Shown piece by piece: positions 11,355 to 20,988 of a DNA stretch of 64,000 nt. Source of the stretch: [Phialemoniopsis] sp. UDSM-2020. Its lineage: Eukaryota; Ascomycota; Sordariomycetes; Thyridiales; Thyridiaceae. Both the position numbers and the translations under genes were made by a program. Position 1 is the first letter of the stretch; each line of letters opens with the position of its first letter. Below the pieces are notes generated by a model that saw nothing but the letters and a program-made list of their open reading frames with translations, did no database searches and was not told where the DNA came from. The stretch is taken from NCBI GenBank assembly GCA_018873225.1, contig JAEILZ010000006.1:62001-126000 (forward strand), given 5' to 3'.

Positions 11355-11432
11355 GGAAGTTAGGGTTGGAGCTGGTGGATTAAAGGGGTAAAAACATTAA
11401 GTTTCTAAAATAAAATCTGTTCTTTTTTTTTC
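11355..11432 (+). repeat. Direct repeat, left copy
   Basis: Reads GAAGTTAGGGTTGGAGCTGG, then a TTAAAGGGGTAAAAACATTAA block and a TAAAATAAAATCTG-like tail. It matches 13071-13143 over its length with scattered substitutions and a small indel. The two copies bracket the bacterial-like patchwork and the truncated promoter/exon. Confidence 0.75.
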
Positions 11433-11641
11433 CCTAATGCAACCCCCTATGATACCCCCTCCTAGAAAAGCAAGCGAAGTAAACAGCCTCTACTGACTGC
11501 ATTGACGGTATGCTGCATAGGGCGCAGCCCTTCCTCGGCTCGGCAGCTGACAGAGGAGCACCGACTGCAGCAACGTCTTGTGAGTGTAGTCACTCCCACA
11601 AATTCAGGCGTCGGCGCTGGCTGCGCGGCTGAACGCACCCG

Positions 11642-11707
11642 ATCGACTTCTATGTCCAAGTGCTCGCCGAGAAGACCGGCTCGCTGATCGCCGCCGCCAC
11701 AGCGTGA
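11642..11707 (+). pseudogene. Polyprenyl diphosphate synthase-like fragment
   Basis: Translation runs DFYVQVLAEKTGSLIAAATA then stop. It resembles the helix of bacterial trans-polyprenyl synthases in which a KT.SLIAAA segment precedes the second aspartate-rich region. Only about 21 codons; nothing before or after continues the family. Confidence 0.4.
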
Positions 11708-11743
11708 CGACTGTCGGCCTGCCGCAGCTGCCGCGCCTCGCAG

Positions 11744-11806
11744 CTGATGTCCTTCTGCGGGCTCGATCGCACGCCGGTCGAGGAAGCCCGCGCCGGCAAC
11801 ATCATC
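11744..11806 (+). pseudogene. TypA/BipA GTPase-like fragment
   Basis: GLDRTPVEEARAGNII resembles the domain-II segment of bacterial TypA/BipA (G-L-x-R-x-x-V-x-E-A-x-A-G-D-I-V). The usual Asp of AGDI is Asn here. About 21 codons long. Confidence 0.5.
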
Positions 11807-11904
11807 ATGCCTTGCACCTACCCCCAGTTCACGACTCGTAAACTATGGGCCGCGAAACAAAGGCGGCGAGTAGGGAAGATCGGCAGGGCCGCAGCATGCA
11901 ACAT

Positions 11905-11964
11905 CACAGATCCGCGCTGGAACAGCGCGGTGGCGGCGAGCAGGTTGTTGCAGAGCTTCAGCAC
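11905..11964 (-). pseudogene. 3-hydroxyisobutyrate dehydrogenase-like fragment
   Basis: The minus-strand translation VLKLCNNLLAATALFQRG resembles the K-x-x-N-N-x-L helix of the beta-hydroxyacid dehydrogenase family. About 20 codons, with no neighbouring family motif. Confidence 0.4.
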
Positions 11965-12234
11965 CTACACCTGCCCTGCGTCCTTCCCGCAGAAACGGTG
12001 ATCTCTAGATACGCAGAATGTTCGGATCTGAACATCACCGTCGGTCGGCCTTCAGCGCAGCTGACCACGATGAACTCGGCGCGCCGCCGCCAGATCAAGC
12101 TTGTCGCACCAGCTGCTCGCCGAGTGGGCGCCCGATCAGGCCCGCCCCGCCGTGCCGATCGCCCACCCATATCCAGCGGGTCGCGAGCTGGGCCGCCAGC
12201 GCGGCGAGCGTGCCGACCGCCCCCGCTCCGTTCC

Positions 12235-12288
12235 GGCTTCGCCGACCTCTACAAGGCGCTGAAGCTGCCGGTCGTGCCGATAGCGTTG
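12235..12288 (+). pseudogene. PlsC (acyltransferase)-like fragment
   Basis: GFADLYKALKLPVVPIAL resembles the Y-x-x-x-x-LPVVPVAL segment of bacterial 1-acylglycerol-3-phosphate acyltransferases. Eighteen codons only. Confidence 0.4.
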
Positions 12289-12301
12289 TGCGTTCACAGC
12301 C

Positions 12302-12397
12302 CCGCACCAGCTGCAGCTCGGTATCCATCTTCGTCACCGGATCGTCGAACCGGCGGCCGACCAGGCGGTTCACCTTGACCGCGACGGCGGGCAGGAA
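12302..12397 (-). pseudogene. DnaK (Hsp70)-like fragment
   Basis: The minus-strand translation AVKVNRLVGRRFDDPVTKMD resembles the ATPase-domain segment AVKRLIGRRFDDP.TKKD of bacterial DnaK, with two extra residues after AVK. About 32 codons; no other DnaK motif is present. Confidence 0.5.
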
Positions 12398-12559
12398 ACG
12401 ACGCTGTTCAGCATTTATCATGAACCTGCTCCAGCTGCGGCGTGGTCGGTTCGGTCGTTCCCGTGCGCCATACCTTGAGCGACAGGTTCGTCGGCGAGGT
12501 TCCCCGCGCCGACAGCAGTGGCGCCAAGCGGGTGCAGTGCACGAAGGCCCTCGGTTTGT

Positions 12560-13068
12560 GTTGGATTTTGCACTCCAAGCTACTTACATAAATATCTGCC
12601 TGACCTGTCCTCGAAGCATCTTCCCTTCTCCCTCGATTTTCTCCCCATAACCATCGCATTTTTCCCCCCCTCCTCAACCTATTTCTCCTGGCCAACCCCC
12701 AACCTTACACACCACGATAACTTTTCCCACCCTACCTTCGAGAAGATCTCGCCACCGCTATAATATATAACTTCACTCTTTCATCCTAGAGCGACCCTTT
12801 GATTCCTTTGACACTCCAATCCAGATCGACTTATCCTCCTTCTGCACCAGCAGCCATGGCTGTCAACAGCACCGCCGCGGCCACAGTCGCGAGCGCATCC
12901 TATGACAACGTACGTCCCTATCCCCCGCATCTAGTCCCTGGCTCAACCAACCTTGCTGGGCGGCTCGAAGCGCCCTGTCGCAGGCATCTCTCAAATGTAC
13001 ATAGACTGCCCCTCAGCTCAACATAAGTACGACGTTCTCTGCAAATTGTACGGGCGTCCGGTCTGGGA
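12560..13068 (+). pseudogene. Truncated 5' end of a fungal gene (promoter plus first exons)
   Basis: A pyrimidine-rich promoter/leader of the kind common in constitutive fungal genes (12600-12855) leads to an ATG at 12856 (MAVNSTAAATVASASYDN) and a donor GTACGT at 12910. A candidate second exon after CCTCAG near 13018 gives [15 protein letters not shown]. Coding then runs into the direct repeat at 13071 and stops. The product is not recognised. It looks like the head of a gene cut off by the repeat. Confidence 0.45.
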
Positions 13069-13070
13069 TC

Positions 13071-13143
13071 GGAGGTTGGGGTTAGAGCTGGTGCCTTAAA
13101 GGGGTGAAAATATTGAATTTTTAAAATAAGTCTGACATTCTTT
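13071..13143 (+). repeat. Direct repeat, right copy
   Basis: Partner of 11355-11432. It abuts the stop codon of the kinase-like gene on the opposite strand, so its insertion or recombination boundary lies at that gene's 3' end. Confidence 0.75.
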
Positions 13144-14390
13144 CATGCAGTGGACTCGAGAAGCCAGCGCCTCCAGCCCTCATCAGCTAGAATGGATCTT
13201 GTTCGTGCTTGTAGCCACTCAGTGTTTCCCCACCAGCCCCACGAGGCCTGAAACCGGGACCAATCCACCAATGCACACTCCCAGTGGCGTACAAACACTT
13301 CCCAGCTGTACTCAGGATGGGGTACATCGGCTTGAGACTCAAGAAGCAGTTCCCTATACCGCTCGAGAAGCTGTTCCTCGCCATCCAACATGGGAAGTGC
13401 GTGGCCTATTATTGTGCCCCCAACTAGCATATCCAATGGCACGGAACAAGTAAAGAGCTTTGCCAGATCGCAGACTCCCAGTCCCATACCGACATACTGA
13501 AAGTCAAAGAAGGCGACCTGCTCGCCCGTGTCCGAGGAGAACAGGTTCTCCGACTTGACATCTCCATGAATGTACGTCTCAAAGTCTCTGCCCCTGGGTG
13601 TGAGAAAGCTGGCTACTGCTTCTGCCGTGGACTCCTTTCGACCTGTTGCGACTGGCGTGCAGAAAGCGCTCGACCATTCTGAGTACCCGTCGTCTGCGAG
13701 ATAGTCGTACTCCTTTCGCCTGGTCGCGAGATAGGTATACCCACCATTCAGCCAGAGCGCATTCCCCACAGCTTGGCCATTTACTTTCCGTCTCTTCGAT
13801 TCCTCAAGCGGCGGCAAGAGCAGATGATCAAATTTGGGTGTAGGAGAGTTCCAGTAGCTGCGGTGGAAGTGCGCAAGCCAACTCAGAGCGGCTGAGACTT
13901 GTTCCGTATTGAGCGTGGCTCGCTTCTCCCCCGCGATGGCAAAGTCAGGTCGTAAATCAGTGAGGATCGTTGCCGTCACACCTTGGAGACCAGCTGCCTC
14001 GGCTTTGCTACGGAAGCCACGTGTGGACGCTATGCACTTGGCCACGGCTGTGTTGCTGTCTAGTCGCGGGGCGACCTCCTCGTAGAAATACTGCTCTACC
14101 TCGTAACTCAGGATCTTGCGCAGGTGGCCTTCATCATCAGAGTCGACGTTTGGGGGCGAAATGAACTTCAAGACTAGGTTGAATGTTCCGCGCTCTCTGC
14201 AGTAGACGCCGTCGCGCAGCTCTCGTCGTAGGCGTTCCGAAACGTCCTCGGACTTTGGCCGAGCTTCGACGGCGCAGATCGAACCGTAGCCAGCCCAAAG
14301 CCTCTGGAGCTCGGTGCACGAGACCAGCTCAAGGTCAAGCCACGATAGCATCAGCTCGGCTACCTGCCGAGAGTCCAGTGACTTGACCAT
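13143..14390 (-). CDS. Kinase-like phosphotransferase (APH/choline-kinase-like)
   Basis: A single-exon 415-residue protein of the protein-kinase-like small-molecule kinase superfamily. The catalytic loop is YIHGDVKSENLF (HGDxKxxN), followed by the metal-binding FFDFQYVG (DFQ in place of the DFD/DFE more usual in APH) and GVCDLAKLF. The order and spacing are those of APH, choline kinase and CHK/ecdysteroid-kinase-like proteins. The substrate is unknown; it is expected to be cytosolic, with no signal peptide or membrane span. The start MVKSLDSRQ is the first ATG of the frame. A diverged copy of its last 24 codons lies inverted at 497-569. Its 3' end touches the direct repeat at 13071-13143. Confidence 0.9.
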   Translation of the reverse strand: MVKSLDSRQVAELMLSWLDLELVSCTELQRLWAGYGSICAVEARPKSEDVSERLRRELRDGVYCRERGTFNLVLKFISPPNVDSDDEGHLRKILSYEVEQYFYEEVAPRLDSNTAVAKCIASTRGFRSKAEAAGLQGVTATILTDLRPDFAIAGEKRATLNTEQVSAALSWLAHFHRSYWNSPTPKFDHLLLPPLEESKRRKVNGQAVGNALWLNGGYTYLATRRKEYDYLADDGYSEWSSAFCTPVATGRKESTAEAVASFLTPRGRDFETYIHGDVKSENLFSSDTGEQVAFFDFQYVGMGLGVCDLAKLFTCSVPLDMLVGGTIIGHALPMLDGEEQLLERYRELLLESQADVPHPEYSWEVFVRHWECALVDWSRFQASWGWWGNTEWLQARTRSILADEGWRRWLLESTA

Positions 14391-16128
14391 TGGATGTGAG
14401 CGGGAGACGGGATTGGGGTGTATTTATGACCGAGACAGGGCGTGGTCGAGAGGTGAAGTCGGAGTTCGCGATGTGATTTGTTCGCTTGTTTTGCCTGGCT
14501 TGATTGGTGGGGCGGGTTGCTGAGTAAGAATTTTGGGTGATTGGGTTGACGGAACGGGCGCAACAATTTTTACGCGACCTACCTGCGCAGCATCGCGTCG
14601 ACTCCGAGCCAAGTCGCTCGGTCCCGTGTTTCTTACAGACAGTTTGTGCATGCGATGGATCGACGCCATCAGTCCATTGCCAGGTTACGTTCCGGCCCTT
14701 CTCTACCGAGCTGTGGTCCTACAGAGTAGACGAGTGAGGCCCGGCTTCAGACTTGATCTACCCAAGCCATCGCGCGTATGCCGATCTCGCTCGATCTCGC
14801 GAGAAGGAAGACATGTCTCGGAGTACGAATACCAGAGACAACGGATATAAATTCTTAGGATGTTGATAGAAATGGAGGGCTGGCCGGGATGAAGGCATGC
14901 ATGGGCGACCTCCGGGGCTGTTGGCTCCATGGCGCTAAACCCCCCGACCACCAGCCCTGGAGGGCTCACTGGGCAGCGCTAAAGATCATAGCTCAGCCCT
15001 GTTTTGGGGCTGTCCCGCCCCTGGGCCTACTAGCGCCAGCAGGATGCAAATAGTTGCTGTATCGGCGTTGGTGCCAGTGGGAATAATGAGACGAGCGAGT
15101 GAGCTAGGCCTGCAGGAAGAGCAGAATCCTTTTATCAAACCCCGACCAAATCGGCGTAGATTGTCCTGCTCGACTGTTAGATGCCTTCAAAGGAAGGAAC
15201 TTGAAGTGTGGCGAGAGTGGAGGTGCAATCTGGTAAGCCACTAGATAGCCGACCACGGCTTTCACCTGTGCGACCAAAGAAAGAATTGACAACATTCCAA
15301 CTTTTCAAGTACTTTAGGTAGACAGCCGTGATGCTTGCCACCCACCACGGGCTGAAGTGCTAAAACAATAGACGAGTGAGCTTAATTCCAAGCTTAAATT
15401 GCCCGAAGCCAGCCCTGAGGTGGCCGTCGTGCGCCCCGTGCCGTTGGCTTGGAGCGCTAGCCCTAGAGGCTGCGGCCGGGCCAGACCACGAGGTTCAGCT
15501 CCGGAGGTAGCGTGGCTCGCTGGCCAGGACCATGCAGCCAGGGACGGGACATTATTGATTCATCATTTCGTTATTCGTTCTTGAGAGGCAGGTCTCCCAA
15601 GATCTAGAGCGACTAGCTCTACTCCCCGCAAGTAAACCGTCTCGCTTTCCCAAAACGTCGCCACACTAATGAGGGATTGGCAGTACGCCGGCATTCTTCG
15701 ATGGCGACTCCATCAATCTGATCCCGCAGGAGATAGCATAGATGCTTGCTTCTTCCAAGTCAGACCCCTGCACTGTCAAAGAACTGAGACTAGTGTGCCG
15801 TGCGCAACCTGGGCATTTGTGCTTCCCGCGCAATCTAGTACAGGAGCCGGAGTCATTTCCCAGTAAGGTAAGGTACGCCAGGCGCGAGGCATCCTCTTTT
15901 GCCCGATTCAGCCAAGCCACGAAGTTGTTGATCGAGCTGACGATGTGCTAGTTTTCCAGGTCGACGAGGCGGGGGCTGGCTGTCCCTAGCCCAAAGGGCA
16001 ACGTCTGGATGGGATTCTTCGTTTGCCATGTATAAGAGAGAAGTTTTCTCTTGCAACGGACCCCGTTTCTGATCCGCTCATCCACACCTTTCCTCATAAG
16101 ATTGTCAAGTTGCTGCCAACTCTCAAAC
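14391..16128. other. Intergenic; no gene supported
   Basis: Upstream region of the kinase-like gene (leftward) and of the secreted protein gene (rightward). A run at 14990-15030 (CAGCCCTG, GGGGCTG, CCCGCCCCTGGG) is palindromic. Minus-strand frames at 15666-15920 and 15853-16056 have no recognisable domain. Confidence 0.5.
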
Positions 16129-17354
16129 ATGAAGTGGTTCTCTGTATTTGTCACTGGCGTGACCCTGGCAAATGCCAGCCCTTTTGCTCTGCCAGACCTG
16201 TTCGAGCGCGGTAAGCACCCGACGCTACGCCTTAATTCACCCCTCCACATCGGCGATAACTAACAAGACTTCTTGATTCTTCCTAGAAACGGGCTGCAGT
16301 GCCAACAATTGCTTGAGAGCTGTCCGGGGAGCACTTGCCGACGTCGCCAACCAGTTCTGCACGGCTGCCCTGGGCAAGAGCCCCGTCACCAGTGACATCA
16401 CCGTGACGGCCACGTCTACCGTCACTGCCTACGAGACGACGATTGCATCGGCAACCACCCATGTCATCACGGGCACTACCACGACTACCATCACGGCGTA
16501 CGACCTGTCCCCCCCCCCCTCCCCCCCCCCCTTTTCATCTTGCCGGAAGAGAACTAACATGGCAATCCAGAGTACCCCAGATCGACAAGCGAAAGACATC
16601 GGCCTACTCGGACTACACCAACAACTTTAGCGCCGCGTGCTCGTCGTCGACATCCAAGCTCTCCAGCGCCTGCAGCTGCTATCTCGCCACGGGAACCACC
16701 TCGACGCTGACCGTCTACACCACCGTGTCGGCGACCTTTACTGCCCAGACCATCACGGTGAGTCATGGCTGATGATTCCCTCTCAGCGAGACAACCAACT
16801 GACACGCACTCTGGCACCCACAGGTATCGACCGCCACCACATCGACCGTCCAAGACATCGCTACCGTCACCTCCGTTGTCACTCCCGTTGTCTGTATCCC
16901 ATCCCGTGCCAACGCCCTCCGCAACGGCGACTGGGAAGACACCTCCGGCGCGCCGTGGGCCTTCGCCGGCACCCGCGGCGGCGCGACGTACGAGATCGTG
17001 ACCGACACTGCGGGAGGCGACAGCACGCACACGCTGCACGTGATCAACAACAACGACGGCTCCAACGAGTACAGCGGGCAGGACTGGTCGCAGTCGGTCG
17101 ACACGTGCGTCGGCGCCGTCTACACAATCTCGTGGCGCCTGCGCATCACGGGCTGGGACGTGGTGAGCTACGCCTATGCCTTTGTCAACGACCAGATGAT
17201 CTACAGCAACAACGGGTTCAGCGGCTCGTACGCCGACTACTCTGTGCAGTTCACGGCCACAACATCTATGACCAAGATCGGCTTTGGCGCGACGGTGACC
17301 TCGTACGCGAATGGCGGGTTCTTCTTTGACGACATCTCTGTTGTCGCTAACTGA
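16129..17354 (+). CDS. Secreted protein with C-terminal beta-sandwich (CBM-like) domain
   Basis: Four exons: 16129-16210, 16287-16497, 16571-16757, 16824-17354 (336 residues). All joins keep frame, and the second intron has the branch-like CTAAC. The N-terminus MKWFSVFVTGVTLANA is a signal peptide. A Ser/Thr-rich middle (TVTATSTVTAYETTIASATT and similar) looks O-glycosylated. The C-terminal ~170 residues (CIPSRANALRNGDWED to GFFFDDISVVAN) have the layout of carbohydrate-binding CenC/CBM4-9-like modules common in fungal secreted proteins: N-G-D/S-W start and F-F-D-D-I end. No catalytic domain. Function is inferred to be cell-wall or surface binding. The second intron holds long C runs (16508-16531). 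Confidence 0.8.
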
Positions 17355-17464
17355 AGTAGGCTCAATGCTGGAAAATAGATAGACCGTCATGAAATGAAAT
17401 TAAAATTGAACGTTCTCAAGTGTCTTTGCTGGCAACATGGGGTAATCTATCGATCGTTCCACCC

Positions 17465-18308
17465 TCACATCTTCTTCCTATTGTGACCCGACCATCGTAT
17501 GATCTTTTTCCACACTTGGCAACCATCATGTGGGCTCTGCACATCTCTCAAGACGATGTCGGGATTCGGTGTGGTGTTTGCTGCGTAGGTTCCATCGTCC
17601 GTATCCAACAAGCCCTGTGCAATCTCGCCTGACAACTCGGGATGGCTTTGGACGGTCAATATCCGGCCTGACTGAGACAAAAAGATCTCGTTCTGCTCTG
17701 CCAACAGGACAAAACCTGGAGCAGCCGAAGACACCTCGCGTTTGTGGAACTTGTGCAGTCGCTACGGGTAACGCTGTCAGTTTCAAACCCATCTCGATGG
17801 AAAGGGGGACCGCAACGGACCAGGTTTGGTGCATCTGTCTCAAAGAACCGCTGTCCTTCCGATGTGAGTTTGATCTCTTCGACACCGACCTTTGGATGCA
17901 CTTCATATTAGCGCGCATGCAGCGAAATACATTGCGCTCGAGGGAGATTCTTACCCTTGGCCCTTCAGCGACAAGCCTCAGTTCTCCACCAAGCGCATAC
18001 TGGATAGCTTGGTGTCCCCAGCAGAGACCCAGAAGCTTGGGGCTTTTATCCTGCGATGCAATGGCTCGGATGAGGTCCAGCGCCATTGTCACCCACACGG
18101 GATGAGGCGTCTTGGTGAGGTCGGCCGTGCCGCCTGTTATGACGACGAGATCATATTCGGAAATATTGTCGAAGGTGTCGCTCAGTAAAGAACAGACGTC
18201 GATCTCGTCATCGGCGTCGACCTGTCGGATGTGATTCTTGAAGGATTCCTCCATCGACACGCCCCACGCGTGCGGAGTGGCGTACGCCTTTGCGATCAGA
18301 ACCTTCAT
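17465..18308 (-). CDS. Class I glutamine amidotransferase-like protein
   Basis: Three exons on the minus strand: 18308-17955, 17889-17821, 17761-17465 (239 residues, the normal size for stand-alone GATase1-like proteins). The nucleophile Cys96 lies in LGLCWGHQAIQYALGG, and His181 and Glu183 of the triad in VQSHPEL. The partner is unknown; relatives include fungal and plant peptidase-C26-like proteins. The start MKVLIAKAY fits the family better than the upstream frame. The donor of the second intron (GTCCGT) is weak, but the frame join NL/RLHKFHKREV fits the family. It converges on the secreted protein gene and is divergent from the MFS gene at 18854. Confidence 0.85.
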
Positions 18309-18853
18309 TGTTGCTGCTCTACACTCGTGCCTTTCTACGCTCGGAGTCTCGATCAAGAGAGAAGCAGGCGTTTGCCAGTTCTCGACATCTCGAAAGCAGT
18401 GTCGAAGCGGACCAAAGTCCGACTGAAAGCGGGGGTGCAGTTTAGTGAACAGGCTGCGAAGGCACCGCACCGACCCGCGAGCGGGGAAATGCTGCTGATA
18501 GGCAAGTCAAGATACGACTAACGCAGCATCGCGGAGATAGAAAACTTGCTCCCTTTATCATGGGAGCATAGCCATTGGAGTCCTAACCGCGGTCTCCTGT
18601 TCGCCCTCATGACCGCGGTTCGGGACCGCGCTGTGGGGCGGATGTTTATCTTGCATGCCGATCTTGGCTCACCTGCATCACGACCAAGCTGCGGGGCGAG
18701 GCCTATCTCTACCCATGCCCCGGGAATGCCCTTTGAGGAGAGTCTGTGATTATATATGTGGCCCTCTCCGCAAAGTCTACCCCAGGTTGCTGTTTGGCAG
18801 CCCATCCACCACCCAGAACTGATCGTCGCTAGTTCCCTCATCAGATTTGCAAC
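18309..18853. other. Divergent promoter region
   Basis: Lies between the amidotransferase-like gene (left) and the MFS gene (right). A TATATAT run at 18751-18757 is about 100 bp before the MFS start. GACCGCGGTTCGGGACCGCG near 18610-18630 contains two CCGCGG/CCGCG-type motifs. Confidence 0.5.
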
Positions 18854-20520
18854 ATGGCCAAGCTCAAGCCCGTAACAAGTGAACCCAATGACCCGATGCC
18901 TGAGAAGGTCGGCGAGGTCGATGCTGTTCATACAGATATCGGGTTACAGTATTTCTTGCGGTCGCAGCAGATGGACCCGGCTGAACGGGAGCTGATCGCC
19001 AAAAGAGTGCTACGGAAGATTGACTTCACGATCCTGCCAGCAGTACGTTCTCCCGACCCAGTCAGTCCTGGTCACATGCGTGGAATTGACTTGATTCTCT
19101 GTCTAGATGTGTCTCATCTATCTTCTGTCCTTCCTCGACAAGCAGACTCTCAACTATGCCAGCGCCTACGGCCTCAAGAAAGATCTCGGTCTAGTCGGTA
19201 ACCAGTACTCCTGGATTGCCTCGGTCACGAACATCGGGTACCTGATCGGCTCCTACCCGTCCAACTTTTGCCTGCAAAAGTTCCCCATTGGCAAATTCAT
19301 CTCCATCATGTTGCTGTGTTGGGGCATCTTGCTTGTCGCCACCGTCGGTGCCAAGAACTTTGCTGGCATCATGGTACTCCGCTTTCTGCTGGGTGCCCTC
19401 GAGGCCGGTATCGGGCCTGCCTGGATGTTGATCACTTGCATGTTCTGGACAAGAGAGGAACAGCCTTTGCGTATGTGTGTTTGGCTCGGCTGCAACGGTA
19501 TTTCGTTGATGCTTGGCAGTGGCATCTCTTGGGGCCTAGGTCACACTCACAACACCGCTCTTGCTTCCTGGCAGCTGGTGTTCCTGGTGAGTTATTGGTC
19601 TGTAAAAGTAGAAGTGACTTGACTGACGAAACCTGCTCCAGACCATCGGTGTGGTGACGCTTGCAGTTGGTGCCGTCGCCCTGTTCTTCTTCCCTTCCAG
19701 CCCTCTCGACTTCAAGCTCTTCTCAGAAGAGGAAAAGATCGTCTCCGTGTGGCGCGTGTCCAAAAACCAGACTGGCATCAAGCACGGCAAACTGCTTCCC
19801 TACCAGATCAAGGAGGCCTTCCTCGAGACGCGCGTCTGGTTTGTCGCCGGACAGCAGTTGGCTATTGGCATCATCAACTCTGCCATTACCAATTTTATGA
19901 GTGCCCTCCTCGCTGGCTTTGGATATGACCCGCTGCAGACTGTGCTGTGGCAACTCCCGAACGGCGCTTTCCAGCTCGTTTGCACCATCGTCGCCGGCAT
20001 TATTGCGTCAAGGTTCCGGAATACGTCCGTACTCATGTCAGTCATTGTGCAGTTGCCTTCGCTGGCAGGGGTGATCGGTATCGCTCTCATCCCCATCGAG
20101 CATCGTCTGGCCTTGACTGCATGCTGCTGGCTGCTTGGCATTCTAGGTGCAGCTATCATCCTCAACTGGTCCATCATCGGCGCCAACTTTGCCGGCCATA
20201 CGAAGCGGATGACGATCAACGGGCTCAACTTCGTGTGCTATGCTGGCGGTAACGTGATTGGTCCATTCATGTTCACCCCTGCAGAGGCGCCACGGTACAT
20301 GTCCGCCATCAAGGCACTGTGTGGCGTATATGCCGCGTCAATCTCCTTCACTGCCTTGATTGGTCTATGGATGTGGTGGCAGAACAGGAAGCGCGATGCC
20401 GAGGCTAGGGCTGCGGGCTTGGACAACGGGGCTCAGGAGGCTTTTCCGGAGGAGTCGGACGAGACTGGCTTCCACGACCTGACTGACAGGGAGAACCACA
20501 ACTTCCGCTATAAGCTTTGA
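18854..20520 (+). CDS. MFS transporter, ACS (allantoate permease) family
   Basis: Exons 18854-19042, 19107-19586, 19642-20520 (515 residues; both introns phase 0). The N-terminal cytosolic tail ends in RVLRKIDFTILPA. TM1 carries MCLIYLLSFLDKQTLNYASAYGLKKDLGL, the anion:cation symporter signature in which D-K/R-x-x-L/I-x-Y/N-A is conserved. About 12 membrane spans follow, with the GAxEAG-type motif (LGALEAGIGPAWM) in TM4-5 and NWSIIGANFAGHTKR in TM10. Family members move anionic organic substrates such as allantoate, ureidosuccinate, nicotinate, pantothenate or oligopeptides. The substrate cannot be read here. Next downstream is the acyltransferase-like gene. Confidence 0.9.
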
Positions 20521-20988
20521 GTTACTAAAACGTAGCAGAATGTAGTGATAAGCAGCCAAAGACAGTAAAGGTCTTGTTGCGAAAGTTATGGGATAGTTTC
20601 GAACAAGTAGATGTGTAGATGCCCCGAGCTCCAAGGGCTAGCCAAGTAAGAAGACCTTCTTCACCATTCGAAATTAGACAGTGGGATAACCCGTTATTGA
20701 GAAACTGCTGTGGAGGCCGTCAGACATCTTTGCACTCCTAAGATGCTGTCGTTAGCCGCGCTACTTGGCGGATGTTTAATGGATACCGGGACCGCCGTGC
20801 GGGGAAGGAATGGCACGCGAGCGATAAGATGTGCGCGTAGGTCCGAGATGCGCCCTTACGTCTCGGAGATTGACGCTGCCCTCACTGTAGAACTACCATA
20901 ACCTGCCGTCTGCATTCTTCACCCACTGAACTTGAAGCCGCATAAAGGAGTCTTCACCAGGCTCTCCAGATCGAATTGAGCCCTCAAG
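20521..20988. other. Intergenic with a TIR-like end at 20663-20688
   Basis: Promoter side of the acyltransferase-like gene. The reverse complement at 20688 reads TA-TCCCACTGTCTAA, a relative of the element termini at 462, 1502 and 1766. Confidence 0.5.

Larger units (their letters stand above)
11640..12540. other. Patchwork of short bacterial-like gene fragments
   Basis: This GC-rich stretch is unlike its flanks. On both strands it contains short runs resembling different conserved bacterial proteins, none longer than about 100 bases and none connected to its neighbours: a polyprenyl-synthase-like end, TypA/BipA, a 3-hydroxyisobutyrate-dehydrogenase-like helix, a PlsC-like strand and DnaK. 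There is no continuous gene. Either chopped foreign DNA was captured here during break repair, or the assembly is chimeric. The family matches are from memory of conserved motifs, not a search. Confidence 0.5.

Noticed and set aside
11845..12650. Long GC-rich open frames as genuine fungal genes
   Set aside because: They cross unrelated bacterial-like fragments on both strands. High GC alone lengthens open frames.
16554..17390. 278-codon minus-strand frame opposite the secreted protein gene
   Set aside because: Antisense shadow of GC-rich exons; low-complexity Arg/Val/Ala product with no domain.
17526..18470. Single 314-codon frame for the amidotransferase-like protein
   Set aside because: Beyond residue 118 of the real protein it reads through two introns. 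The spliced model restores the His/Glu motif and normal length.
462..20688. A single large (about 19-20 kb) transposon bounded by the outer TIR-like ends
   Set aside because: The interior holds ordinary intact genes and no transposase or Starship-type captain gene. Independent small insertions explain the ends better.
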